From a virus, in IMG/VR virus record IMGVR_UViG_3300032291_002993, positions 1 to 43,272 of that record: a DNA stretch of 43,272 nt. One strand, 5' to 3'. The stretch's first letter is position 1; each line of letters opens with the position of its first letter. Under the pieces are notes generated by a model. The model was given only the letters and a program-made list of their open reading frames with translations. It ran no database searches and was not told where the DNA came from. Both the position numbers and the translations under genes were made by a program. This document shows positions 32,951 to 40,039 of this stretch, piece after piece.

Positions 32951-35364
32951 TAATCAAATGCTCCTGAGTTACCATATTGGTTAGTAGCTGTATTCCATTG
33001 TGCTACTGTATTAGTGCCTACATCTAATTTAATAGGACGATAAGCTAATTGTTCTAATAATTCATTAGTTCGTCTTTGAGCATCTTGGTTAGCAACTTTT
33101 TTAGCTTCATCACGTTCTTTTGATTTTTCATTAGCATCATATGCACTTTTAAGCATACCAATAGAACCTCCTATTATAGCTCCTGCTATATTACCTAATC
33201 CTGGTATTACAGATCCTAATACTGCTCCATAACCCGCATATTGGGCTGTTGTACTTATACCGTCTACAGCATCTTTAGCTCCACCTTCTTCCATCTGGGA
33301 TGATATCGCACTTGCTCCTAATGATACTGCTGAACCTATCCCAAAACCTTTCATTCCCTTTGCTAATGATGTACCAAAAGACATCCCCCCAGTTACTTTA
33401 CCAAATTTTCCAAAACGTCCTTTTGAACCTCCTATGTTTGATATAGAATCCATAATACCACCATTACCACCTACACTTCCTACTTCTCTAGTAATCATAG
33501 GATTGAGATCAGATGATCCTCTAGCACCAAAAGCTAAACTTTTAATTAAACTTCCTCCTAATCTAACAGCACCTAACAATAAAGGAGCAGCGAGTATTGC
33601 TGATCCTAAAGCATTACCTAAAGGACCTCCAGTCAACTTACCCAACCCACTTATCATACTAGATACAAATCCCATTATTTTTTCCATTTGGCGAAATAGA
33701 ACACTCATAGGACCTGTAGTGAGTTTTGTTAAAATTTCATTTAATTTTGTAAATAAGTTATTTTGTTCATCAGCTAATGATTTTTGCTCATATTCTGCTC
33801 TTAAAGCATCATCTATTGCTATATTATGTTGAGTAGCATATTCTAATTTTTCTTTAGCTGATTTTGCTGTTGATCCTGCTAATTGTGCTTCAAATTCTTG
33901 TTTACGAAGCATCTTAGACATATCTTGAACTGACATACCAAATGCTTCAGCGTATGCTTTTCTTTGAATAACATTCATTTTTTCAAATTCATGAATGCCT
34001 CCTACTTGTTTAGCTACTTCTTTTGTTAAATTAGCTGTATCTCCTGTTAAAGAATATTCTCTAGCTTTTTCTAGATTAATAGCTTTACCTGTTAATAATT
34101 CAGCTTTAAGTTCATTTTCTATTGATGATTCAAAATTAAGTAAGGATTCACCTATTTGATTAACTTGTTCTAATGATAAACCTAATTTATCTGACTGCAT
34201 TACAGCCTGAGCTATTGCTTGAGTATTACCTTTAAAATTAATATATATATCATCACTAACATTAGCTACTTTATCTAATACTTTATTAAGAGATATAGTA
34301 CCGCCTGTTTGTGCTTTTTGAATACCAAATGTTTTAGCTGTTGTTTTTAAAAGATCTAAAGAGGTTTGACCTTGTGTAACAGAAGCTATGTTTAACTTAG
34401 CAGCTGATTCTTCACTTATCCCATAATAATGAGTTAAACGAGAAAAACCTTCAGCATTTTTTTCTCCTAAATTTACTGATGTACCTAAAGTTTCATTTAA
34501 TTTTTGTTGGGATTCAACTAAACGAGTTGCTGTTACAAAACTATCATTAGAAGTAGTTGAATATTTAAAAGCATTATTATATAACTCTTGAGATTCTTCT
34601 TTACTAATCCCTAATGTTCGTCCTGTTTTAGTATTTAATTCATCAAAAGCATATGCTGATTTTATTATTTTTGTGTAAAATGCTGTTAGTAAAGCAAATT
34701 GTACTAATGGATCTTTTAATCCTTCTTTTAATTGTTTACCTGCTGTTTTTAAACCTGCTCCAAACACATTAGTATTTCCAACAGCACTTCTCATGTTGGT
34801 ATTTATTTCTTCAAAATCAATAGCATCACCTAAAATAGGAATTTTTCCAAGTCCATTTAATAGTTTACCTGTTAAACCTACTCTTTTATCAACATATTCA
34901 TTTTGTTTCTTTAATTCTTCGCCTTCTTTTCTCTCAATATCTAATATTCTAAGTTCTTTTTCAAATTTGGCAGCTAATGTCTTATTATCTTGAGCGTAAG
35001 CTACATTTATTTGTCTTCTAATAGCTGTCTCAGTTCTATCTAATTGAGAAAGTTGTTTAGAAATATCTTTTGTTTTTAAAGTACCTTCATAAAATTTATC
35101 ATTTAGATATTGAAGTTCTTTATTAGTTTTATTTAAAGAATTATATATAGATTTAATCTCAGAAACTTGACGAACAGATGCACCTTGATCTTTAAGTTGA
35201 TTATTAATTAACTTAGAAATACTATCTAAACTATTTTCAATTTGATCATACGCATCTATTAAATCACCACTTATTTCTTTTTGTTTTTGTTGTTCAGAAG
35301 AAATTTTAGCTTGGGCTTGAGCCATCGCCTGTAATTGTTCTGGTGTAAATTGTGTATCCGCCAT
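32950..35364 (-). CDS. Tail tape measure protein
   Basis: 804 residues. Long helical N-terminal half rich in Gln/Lys/Glu, a middle region with repeated helix-turn units, then Gly/Ala-rich hydrophobic stretches (LGNALGSAILAAPLLLGAV and VIPGLGNIAGAIIGGSIGML), and a Lys-rich tail. This composition, its length and its place downstream of sheath, tube and the gp26/partner pair define a tape measure. It sets tail length and occupies the tube lumen. An ATATTTATA element lies 27 nt upstream. Confidence 0.85.
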   Translation of the reverse strand: MADTQFTPEQLQAMAQAQAKISSEQQKQKEISGDLIDAYDQIENSLDSISKLINNQLKDQGASVRQVSEIKSIYNSLNKTNKELQYLNDKFYEGTLKTKDISKQLSQLDRTETAIRRQINVAYAQDNKTLAAKFEKELRILDIERKEGEELKKQNEYVDKRVGLTGKLLNGLGKIPILGDAIDFEEINTNMRSAVGNTNVFGAGLKTAGKQLKEGLKDPLVQFALLTAFYTKIIKSAYAFDELNTKTGRTLGISKEESQELYNNAFKYSTTSNDSFVTATRLVESQQKLNETLGTSVNLGEKNAEGFSRLTHYYGISEESAAKLNIASVTQGQTSLDLLKTTAKTFGIQKAQTGGTISLNKVLDKVANVSDDIYINFKGNTQAIAQAVMQSDKLGLSLEQVNQIGESLLNFESSIENELKAELLTGKAINLEKAREYSLTGDTANLTKEVAKQVGGIHEFEKMNVIQRKAYAEAFGMSVQDMSKMLRKQEFEAQLAGSTAKSAKEKLEYATQHNIAIDDALRAEYEQKSLADEQNNLFTKLNEILTKLTTGPMSVLFRQMEKIMGFVSSMISGLGKLTGGPLGNALGSAILAAPLLLGAVRLGGSLIKSLAFGARGSSDLNPMITREVGSVGGNGGIMDSISNIGGSKGRFGKFGKVTGGMSFGTSLAKGMKGFGIGSAVSLGASAISSQMEEGGAKDAVDGISTTAQYAGYGAVLGSVIPGLGNIAGAIIGGSIGMLKSAYDANEKSKERDEAKKVANQDAQRRTNELLEQLAYRPIKLDVGTNTVAQWNTATNQYGNSGAFD

Positions 35365-35391
35365 ATTCTAATTTAAAAAGCATTTATCGTG

Positions 35392-35400
35392 TATAAATAT
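35392..35400 (-). promoter_or_regulatory. ATATTTATA element upstream of the tape measure gene
   Basis: ATATTTATA on the coding strand 27 nt before ATG at 35364 and 3 nt after the terminator stem and T-run ending near 35403. Confidence 0.5.
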
Positions 35401-35427
35401 GAAAAGCACCTATTTTTTAGGTGCTTT
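35400..35427 (-). terminator. Terminator overlapping the end of the gp26 partner ORF
   Basis: A 10-bp stem AAAGCACCTA/TAGGTGCTTT with a 5-nt A-loop is followed by TC-AT on the coding strand; the T-run closes the stem. The hairpin encodes the last codons and TAG stop of the 92-residue ORF. Confidence 0.7.
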
Positions 35428-35688
35428 CATTTTAGTTGCAAAATCTGGTACTTGTATTTTTCCTTTTTGTGAACTAGAATTTTCTAATGTTTGGTTTTTT
35501 GCATTAGTTATTTCATTTTGTTTATCTATATATTCTGCTATTTTTTTTAGATGATAATGTCTATATCTAATAGGCATATTGTATACATCATCATGTGTAA
35601 AACCACCTTGTCCAAAATAACACAATGAATGTATTTCTTCTAATAATACTATTTTATATTCCGGCGTCAGGCCAAAAAAAGCTAGCAC
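35410..35688 (-). CDS. gp26 partner ORF, probably expressed by frameshifting
   Basis: 92 residues if started at GTG 35688. It overlaps the gp26-like gene by 35 nt in another frame. FFGLTPEYKIVLLEEIHSL and HDDVYNMPIRYRHYHLKKI resemble small proteins that follow gp26-like genes in aquatic myoviruses. A TAG lies directly before the GTG and no Shine-Dalgarno precedes it, whereas a run of seven T in the overlap would allow a +1 or -2 shift, giving a fusion of about 335 residues. It may serve as a tail/baseplate assembly factor, by analogy with frameshifted chaperones before tape measures. Confidence 0.6.
   Translation of the reverse strand: MLAFFGLTPEYKIVLLEEIHSLCYFGQGGFTHDDVYNMPIRYRHYHLKKIAEYIDKQNEITNAKNQTLENSSSQKGKIQVPDFATKMKAPKK
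35654..35688 (-). other. Candidate programmed frameshift site
   Basis: In the overlap the coding strand reads AGC-TTT-TTT-TGG in the gp26 frame (T-run at 35680-35674). Skipping one T or slipping back two joins ...GASFF to GLTPEY of the downstream frame. Confidence 0.5.
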
Positions 35689-36418
35689 CTATTGGTAAGT
35701 CAACGCCCTCCATAACGTCACCATTAGCTTTAGTAAAACTAACTTTTAAATTAACATCTGGAGATATTTTATTAACATATTCTCTAAATGATCTAACATC
35801 TCTTGCTAATATATTATCAGAAAATTCTCTAACTGTAGCTACATCTCTATCTCCATTAATAGCTATAATAGTATGTTTTAAACGAGTAGTGACATCATAT
35901 GATCCTTGAGCATTTAATTTTTTTAATCCAGCTATTTCTTTATCTAATTTAACTTCATCACCATGTGTTAATAATTTAAAAGTAATTACTACTTTAGATA
36001 TAGGTAATTCAAAATTAAATTCATTTTTACCGGGTGTAAATATTTTTTCATCTATTTCTTTTGCATCTAATAATGATAAATCTGATGTTACTTTTTCAGA
36101 AATTCCTGTATTAGGATCAGTGTAAATGAATTCATAATCTTTACCATATCCTAAAATACGAGCAGCTAATAAAATAGCATTTTTATCACCATTTAATAAT
36201 TCATTATAATCAATAGGTGTTACAATCATTGATTGAAGTAATTTATCAATTACAGTACCCTGACGAATAAAGTTAGCATTAGAAAGAATATCTTCTTCTT
36301 TTGCAGTCATATACTTCATTTCAATAGTACCTTTTGATAATGGAGATTCTTTTGGATAGATTAAACCTTTAGAAGGTAAATCAATTTGTTCTGTTGGATA
36401 TTTAAATTTTTGTTCCAT
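35654..36418 (-). CDS. Baseplate protein, T4 gp26-like
   Basis: 254 residues. IDLPSKGLIYPKESPLSKG (17-35) followed by IEMKYMTAKEEDIL and VIDKLLQSMI is the marker of the T4 baseplate protein family that includes gp26. LLNGDKNAILLAARILGYG is also typical. It ends with GASFFWPDAGI. Expected in hub assembly. Preceded by a strong terminator and an ATATTTATA element, so it probably begins a transcription unit with its frameshift partner. Confidence 0.8.
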   Translation of the reverse strand: MEQKFKYPTEQIDLPSKGLIYPKESPLSKGTIEMKYMTAKEEDILSNANFIRQGTVIDKLLQSMIVTPIDYNELLNGDKNAILLAARILGYGKDYEFIYTDPNTGISEKVTSDLSLLDAKEIDEKIFTPGKNEFNFELPISKVVITFKLLTHGDEVKLDKEIAGLKKLNAQGSYDVTTRLKHTIIAINGDRDVATVREFSDNILARDVRSFREYVNKISPDVNLKVSFTKANGDVMEGVDLPIGASFFWPDAGI

Positions 36419-36441
36419 AACGGGTTTTTATTGTTTATATA

Positions 36442-36450
36442 TATAAATAT
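36442..36450 (-). promoter_or_regulatory. ATATTTATA element upstream of the gp26-like gene
   Basis: ATATTTATA on the coding strand 23 nt before ATG at 36418 and 8 nt after the T-run of the terminator at 36459; followed by TATATAAAC. Confidence 0.5.
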
Positions 36451-36458
36451 ATAAGGAT

Positions 36459-36492
36459 AAAAAAAGCCGTCCAAAATGGACGACTCTTTTTT
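36459..36492 (-). terminator. Strong terminator after the tail tube gene
   Basis: Stem GTCGTCC/GGACGGC (one G-U pair) extended by an A-run/T-run, loop ATTTT, followed by seven T on the coding strand. It lies 24 nt after the tube gene stop. Confidence 0.9.
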
Positions 36493-36515
36493 AAGATATT
36501 GATGACTAAAGAATA

Positions 36516-37001
36516 TTAGTAATTTAAGATGCAATAATCCATAGCGATTGTAGTACTGATACTTACATATGATTCATTTGACCAATCATATTCACCAAAG
36601 TTAGCTTCTTTAACATAAGCACCTTTGATAATCCATTCACCTACTACATCACCAACTGGTCCTAAGATGTCTAAACGTAGATCTTTTTTATAAAAATCTG
36701 AGTAACCATCACGGCCTGTTACTGATTCGTGAGCTAAACGTGCCCATTCCATTACTGCTTGTGCACCAGATGGAGTAACTGGATCGTATAATTCTAAAGT
36801 CATGTCATTCCATCTTACTTTACCTTTAACTTTACGATAAACGTTGATATGATCTAAGATAATTTCACCTGCGTTGAATGATGGAGATGATGCTTTTTTA
36901 ATTAAATATGAAGGAATACCATCAATATACATTAAGAAGCGATTTTGAACTTTTGGTTCAAACGCGGTGAACATTACTTCGGTTGGGTCTAATACTGCCA
37001 T
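36516..37001 (-). CDS. Tail tube protein (gp19-like)
   Basis: 161 residues. NRFLMYIDGIPSYLIKKAS (21-39), WNDMTLELYDPVTPSGAQAV and the final SYVSISTTIAMDYCILNY match the T4 tail tube family (PF06841-type), of usual length near 160. It forms the inner tube around the tape measure. Immediately downstream of the sheath gene, followed by a strong terminator, consistent with high expression. Confidence 0.92.
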   Translation of the reverse strand: MAVLDPTEVMFTAFEPKVQNRFLMYIDGIPSYLIKKASSPSFNAGEIILDHINVYRKVKGKVRWNDMTLELYDPVTPSGAQAVMEWARLAHESVTGRDGYSDFYKKDLRLDILGPVGDVVGEWIIKGAYVKEANFGEYDWSNESYVSISTTIAMDYCILNY

Positions 37002-37018
37002 TTTATTATTTTGTTTAA

Positions 37019-37027
37019 TATAAATAT
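37019..37027 (-). promoter_or_regulatory. ATATTTATA element upstream of the tube gene
   Basis: ATATTTATA on the coding strand 18 nt before ATG at 37001, inside the 40-nt gap after the sheath stop; no terminator precedes it. Confidence 0.45.
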
Positions 37028-37041
37028 TATCGTTCTAAAAA

Positions 37042-38796
37042 TTATGCACCAAATTCTACACCAGTAGGCAACACGTTGAAGTCTAATAAGATAAATTCAG
37101 CTGTACGGGTTGGTTGTAAGTAAATTTGTCCTACTAATTGATTTCTATCAATTACATCTGGAGTATTATTAGTGTCATCCATTACTACTTTGAAAGCATA
37201 TAAACCTTGACGTTGTTGTACTGATTCTAAGTATGGAGTAACTTGAGATAAGAATCTATTTCTTGTTACAGTTGTATTTTGTTCGAATACTAATGTTTTA
37301 CCTACGTTACCAATATAACGTTTTAAGCTAATTAATAAACGACGAACGTTGATTCTATCTAAAGCACTTGATTTTTGTTGTAATGTTTTCTGACCAAACG
37401 CTGTTACACCTACGTTAGGGAAGGTAGCGATTGGATTTACTTTTCCAGCATATAAGTTATCACGGTTAGTTGGAGATAATTTTCTTTCTGCTTGAATTAC
37501 ACCACCTAAACCACCACGATTTAGACCAGCAGGAGCAAACCATTCAGCACTAACATTATCGTTAAATGCGTAAACACCAGCCATAATTGTTGAGGCAGGT
37601 ACCCAAACTAATTTACCAGTTTCTTGAGATACTACTTGAACCCATGGCCAATAAGCACCAGCGTAATTAGTATTTAACTCAGCTGCTTCAGTTACTGGAG
37701 TTGAAATTGTTGAATTATAAGCTACTAAGTCAGCGATATAGAAATAATCACCTCTATCTTCAGCATTTGAAATAAATGTAGAAACAGCAGTATGATTAGA
37801 GCTAACCAATCCTGGAGTTACTAATAATTCAAAGTCATATTCATCTTTATTTGATAATATATTACTTGCAGTAACATAATTATTACTTACTAAACCTTGA
37901 GTTGTAGTACTGATGTTTTCAAACAATGTAGATCCAATGAATGGAATGTCATTACCTGCTGCTCCATCAAATGATCCACCATATGAACCACTACCAGCTA
38001 ATGGTAATGAAGCTGAGTAAGATAATCCTGTTACCAAATCTACTGCTACGCCACCTGCATTATTAAAGTAATTAGGGGTTGGTTTATTAACTGATTTTAC
38101 TCTTACATAACGGCTATTATTTACATAGTCACCGCTAGTTTTAATATAATATCCTCCCATATCAGCATCATACTGAACAGTTTTGGTTTGATTACCAACT
38201 ACAGCAGAAATATAATTTGGAGCATTTGGATCTAATGATACATTAGTGTAGGTTTCTAAAATAACTGGTGTGTTAGTATTATCATCCCCTCTATGTACTA
38301 ATAAAGTAAAAGTACCATTACTAGCATTTATATTTCTTACTTCCCATTTAATATTTTCTAATGATCCACTAGCTAAAGCACCATTACTCAAAATTGAGCT
38401 AGTATTATTAACCATTGTACCAACATTTAATGTTTCTAGAACAAATGAAGCTGTAGGAGTAGCTAATGAAGAACCAGATACTAACACTGATGCTGAAGCA
38501 GGAGTAAAAGAACCACTAGTTACTCTAGTAACTAATATACTAGTTCCACCTTGTTGGAAATAATTATAAGCTGTTACTGATGTTAAAAATTCATAATTTG
38601 CTCCACCGCTAACAAATGATCCACCAAATCTATTAATATAATCACTATAAGAAGTAACTACAGTTGGAATATTTGGTGTACCTTTAACAGTAGGGCCAAC
38701 TAACGCCAAACCAACAGAAACTGGTAATTGGGTTATTTGTGATAAGTCGTTCTCTCTTGTAAGAACTCCTGGGGAAATTAATGTTTCTTGCGCCAT
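37042..38796 (-). CDS. Contractile tail sheath protein (gp18-like)
   Basis: 584 residues. ETLISPGVLTRENDLSQITQ (4-23) and SVGLALVGPTVKGTPNIPT are the N-terminal signature of tail sheaths. The C-terminal half has NPIATFPNVGVTAFGQKTL, INVRRLLISLKRYI and EFILLDFNVLPTG, the conserved sheath core. The middle (about 100-330) is a variable Ser/Thr/Asn-rich insertion domain likely exposed on the surface. It contracts to drive the tube through the envelope. It starts a unit preceded by a terminator and an ATATTTATA-like element. Confidence 0.94.
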   Translation of the reverse strand: MAQETLISPGVLTRENDLSQITQLPVSVGLALVGPTVKGTPNIPTVVTSYSDYINRFGGSFVSGGANYEFLTSVTAYNYFQQGGTSILVTRVTSGSFTPASASVLVSGSSLATPTASFVLETLNVGTMVNNTSSILSNGALASGSLENIKWEVRNINASNGTFTLLVHRGDDNTNTPVILETYTNVSLDPNAPNYISAVVGNQTKTVQYDADMGGYYIKTSGDYVNNSRYVRVKSVNKPTPNYFNNAGGVAVDLVTGLSYSASLPLAGSGSYGGSFDGAAGNDIPFIGSTLFENISTTTQGLVSNNYVTASNILSNKDEYDFELLVTPGLVSSNHTAVSTFISNAEDRGDYFYIADLVAYNSTISTPVTEAAELNTNYAGAYWPWVQVVSQETGKLVWVPASTIMAGVYAFNDNVSAEWFAPAGLNRGGLGGVIQAERKLSPTNRDNLYAGKVNPIATFPNVGVTAFGQKTLQQKSSALDRINVRRLLISLKRYIGNVGKTLVFEQNTTVTRNRFLSQVTPYLESVQQRQGLYAFKVVMDDTNNTPDVIDRNQLVGQIYLQPTRTAEFILLDFNVLPTGVEFGA

Positions 38797-38822
38797 GTTT
38801 TTAATTAGATTTTTTGTCTAGT

Positions 38823-38831
38823 GATAAATAT
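38823..38831 (-). promoter_or_regulatory. ATATTTATC element upstream of the sheath gene
   Basis: One-mismatch copy of the element 26 nt before ATG at 38796, after the terminator at 38849-38882. Same order as 35392 and 36442. Confidence 0.45.
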
Positions 38832-38848
38832 ATAAAATATTCTATAAA

Positions 38849-38882
38849 ACGAAAAACCTCATCGTTATTGATGAGGTCTTTT
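38849..38882 (-). terminator. Terminator between the 81-residue gene and the sheath
   Basis: Perfect 8-bp stem ACCTCATC/GATGAGGT with a 6-nt loop, followed on the coding strand by TTTTCGTTTT. Confidence 0.88.
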
Positions 38883-38902
38883 ATTAATATATACGCTAAG
38901 TA

Positions 38903-39148
38903 TTAATCAATTACTCCAGTTTCAATATTAATTGTACCTGTACCGTATTTTTCATTTAGCGTTTTAGCTAGTTCAGCTTCTCTTTCAATTAGTTGTTTAT
39001 GAGAATCTAAATAATATTGTTTATCTTTATTAAGATTAGATATTGATAATTCAATTTCTCCTAATGATAAAGCTAAATTAGAGTACTCTTGTTTAATTGA
39101 TTTAACTGCTGTTAATTCTTCAGTTGTTAATTGTTTTACTTCGCTCAT
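38903..39148 (-). CDS. Small coiled-coil protein
   Basis: 81 residues. Helical heptad pattern from residue 5 to about 65 (ELTAVKSIKQEYSNLALSLG), ending in KYGTGTINIETG. I have seen this plan (helix plus an INIETG tail) in many large phages; function unknown. It overlaps nothing but lies 3 nt after its membrane-protein neighbour, and a terminator follows. Confidence 0.6.
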   Translation of the reverse strand: MSEVKQLTTEELTAVKSIKQEYSNLALSLGEIELSISNLNKDKQYYLDSHKQLIEREAELAKTLNEKYGTGTINIETGVID

Positions 39149-39151
39149 AAA

Positions 39152-39472
39152 TTATTTTTTATTTGTTTTTTTGCCTCTTCTTTTGTTTCCTTTAGTGGCT
39201 TGAACTACATCTTCTGATTGTTTAACAACTTCTTTAACGGCTTCAACAACATCTGCTGCTTCTACTTTAACTTGTTCTACACGAGATTTTACTTCTTCAA
39301 CAATTTCTTTAACATCTTCGATTTTTTCATCGATGACTTCTTTAATGTCTTCAATTTTTTCATCGATAACGTCAGGAATGTTGTTGTTGTTTTTGTCTTT
39401 GATTTTACCCAATTTCATTAAGGCAAAAATTACTGCTACAGCTATTATAGCTGCGATAATAAAAATAGTCAT
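39152..39472 (-). CDS. Membrane-anchored coiled-coil protein
   Basis: 106 residues. One N-terminal membrane helix (IFIIAAIIAVAVIFALM, 3-19), then DKNNNNIPDVIDEKIE, a Ca-loop-like Asp/Asn segment, a duplicated heptad DEKIEDIKEV/DEKIEDVKEI, and a Lys/Arg-rich tail GNKRRGKKTNKK. The anchored extended helix with a basic end would suit an inner-membrane spanin-like or phage membrane scaffold role, but no match to a lysis family is claimed. Confidence 0.55.
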   Translation of the reverse strand: MTIFIIAAIIAVAVIFALMKLGKIKDKNNNNIPDVIDEKIEDIKEVIDEKIEDVKEIVEEVKSRVEQVKVEAADVVEAVKEVVKQSEDVVQATKGNKRRGKKTNKK

Positions 39473-39476
39473 AATT

Positions 39477-39659
39477 TTATTTTTTAGTTTTTAATTTAGT
39501 TACTTTTTTTGTTTTTGTTTTTGGATTTTTTACAAGATCATAATTTTCTACAGGTACTCTATCATCTTCTTTTTCTGAGTAAGAAAAATAAGTTATTAAA
39601 TAAGATATTCCTACTATTATAAGAATACAAGAGATAATAATTAATAATAAGATTGTCAT
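39477..39659 (-). CDS. Small membrane protein with Lys-rich tail
   Basis: 60 residues. Hydrophobic residues 2-25 form one membrane helix (ILLLIIISCILIIVGISYL), followed by an acidic patch and a Lys/Thr-rich tail. It starts 79 nt after the 87-residue gene and lies 4 nt before the other membrane protein, so they may act together. Function unknown. Confidence 0.55.
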   Translation of the reverse strand: MTILLLIIISCILIIVGISYLITYFSYSEKEDDRVPVENYDLVKNPKTKTKKVTKLKTKK

Positions 39660-39697
39660 AAATAAATTTAGCAGATTAATGGTTAATAATTTTCATA

Positions 39698-39706
39698 TAT
39701 AAATAT
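39698..39706 (-). promoter_or_regulatory. ATATTTATA element upstream of the small membrane proteins
   Basis: ATATTTATA on the coding strand 39 nt before ATG at 39659, within a 78-nt gap that holds no ORF and no hairpin terminator. Confidence 0.4.
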
Positions 39707-39737
39707 ATATATCTTTTATTAAAACGCCAAATTTATT

Positions 39738-40001
39738 TTATATTGTTTCAAATAATTTAGAATTTTTCTTTACCCATAATTCAGCATTATTAATATACCT
39801 ATTAGGTGTTATTTTTTCTTCACTATCTAATGATATTTTAACTGACATCATAGGTTGGTTTTCAGTTACTAATGATACATAAATTTGATCTTCAATAATA
39901 AATAATTCTTTAACATGTATGGTAATTCCATTACCTATATCCCAGGAATCATTTACTGTTAATGTTTGTCCAGCTATGTCAACTGTTGTTAATATTTCCA
40001 T
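39738..40001 (-). CDS. Hypothetical 87-residue protein after the repeat fibre
   Basis: 87 residues, mainly predicted beta strands (TVDIAGQTLTVNDSWDIGNG). No cysteine, no membrane segment. It is preceded by the repeat fibre gene with a 38-nt AT-rich gap and could be an accessory such as a fibre chaperone, by position only. Confidence 0.5.
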   Translation of the reverse strand: MEILTTVDIAGQTLTVNDSWDIGNGITIHVKELFIIEDQIYVSLVTENQPMMSVKISLDSEEKITPNRYINNAELWVKKNSKLFETI

Positions 40002-40039
40002 TTTTATTAATAATTTAATTTTTATTTATTTAAATATAA

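Noticed and set aside
35625-35909. 94-codon plus-strand ORF
   Set aside because: Antisense to the well-supported gp26-like gene; no recognisable domain or start signal.
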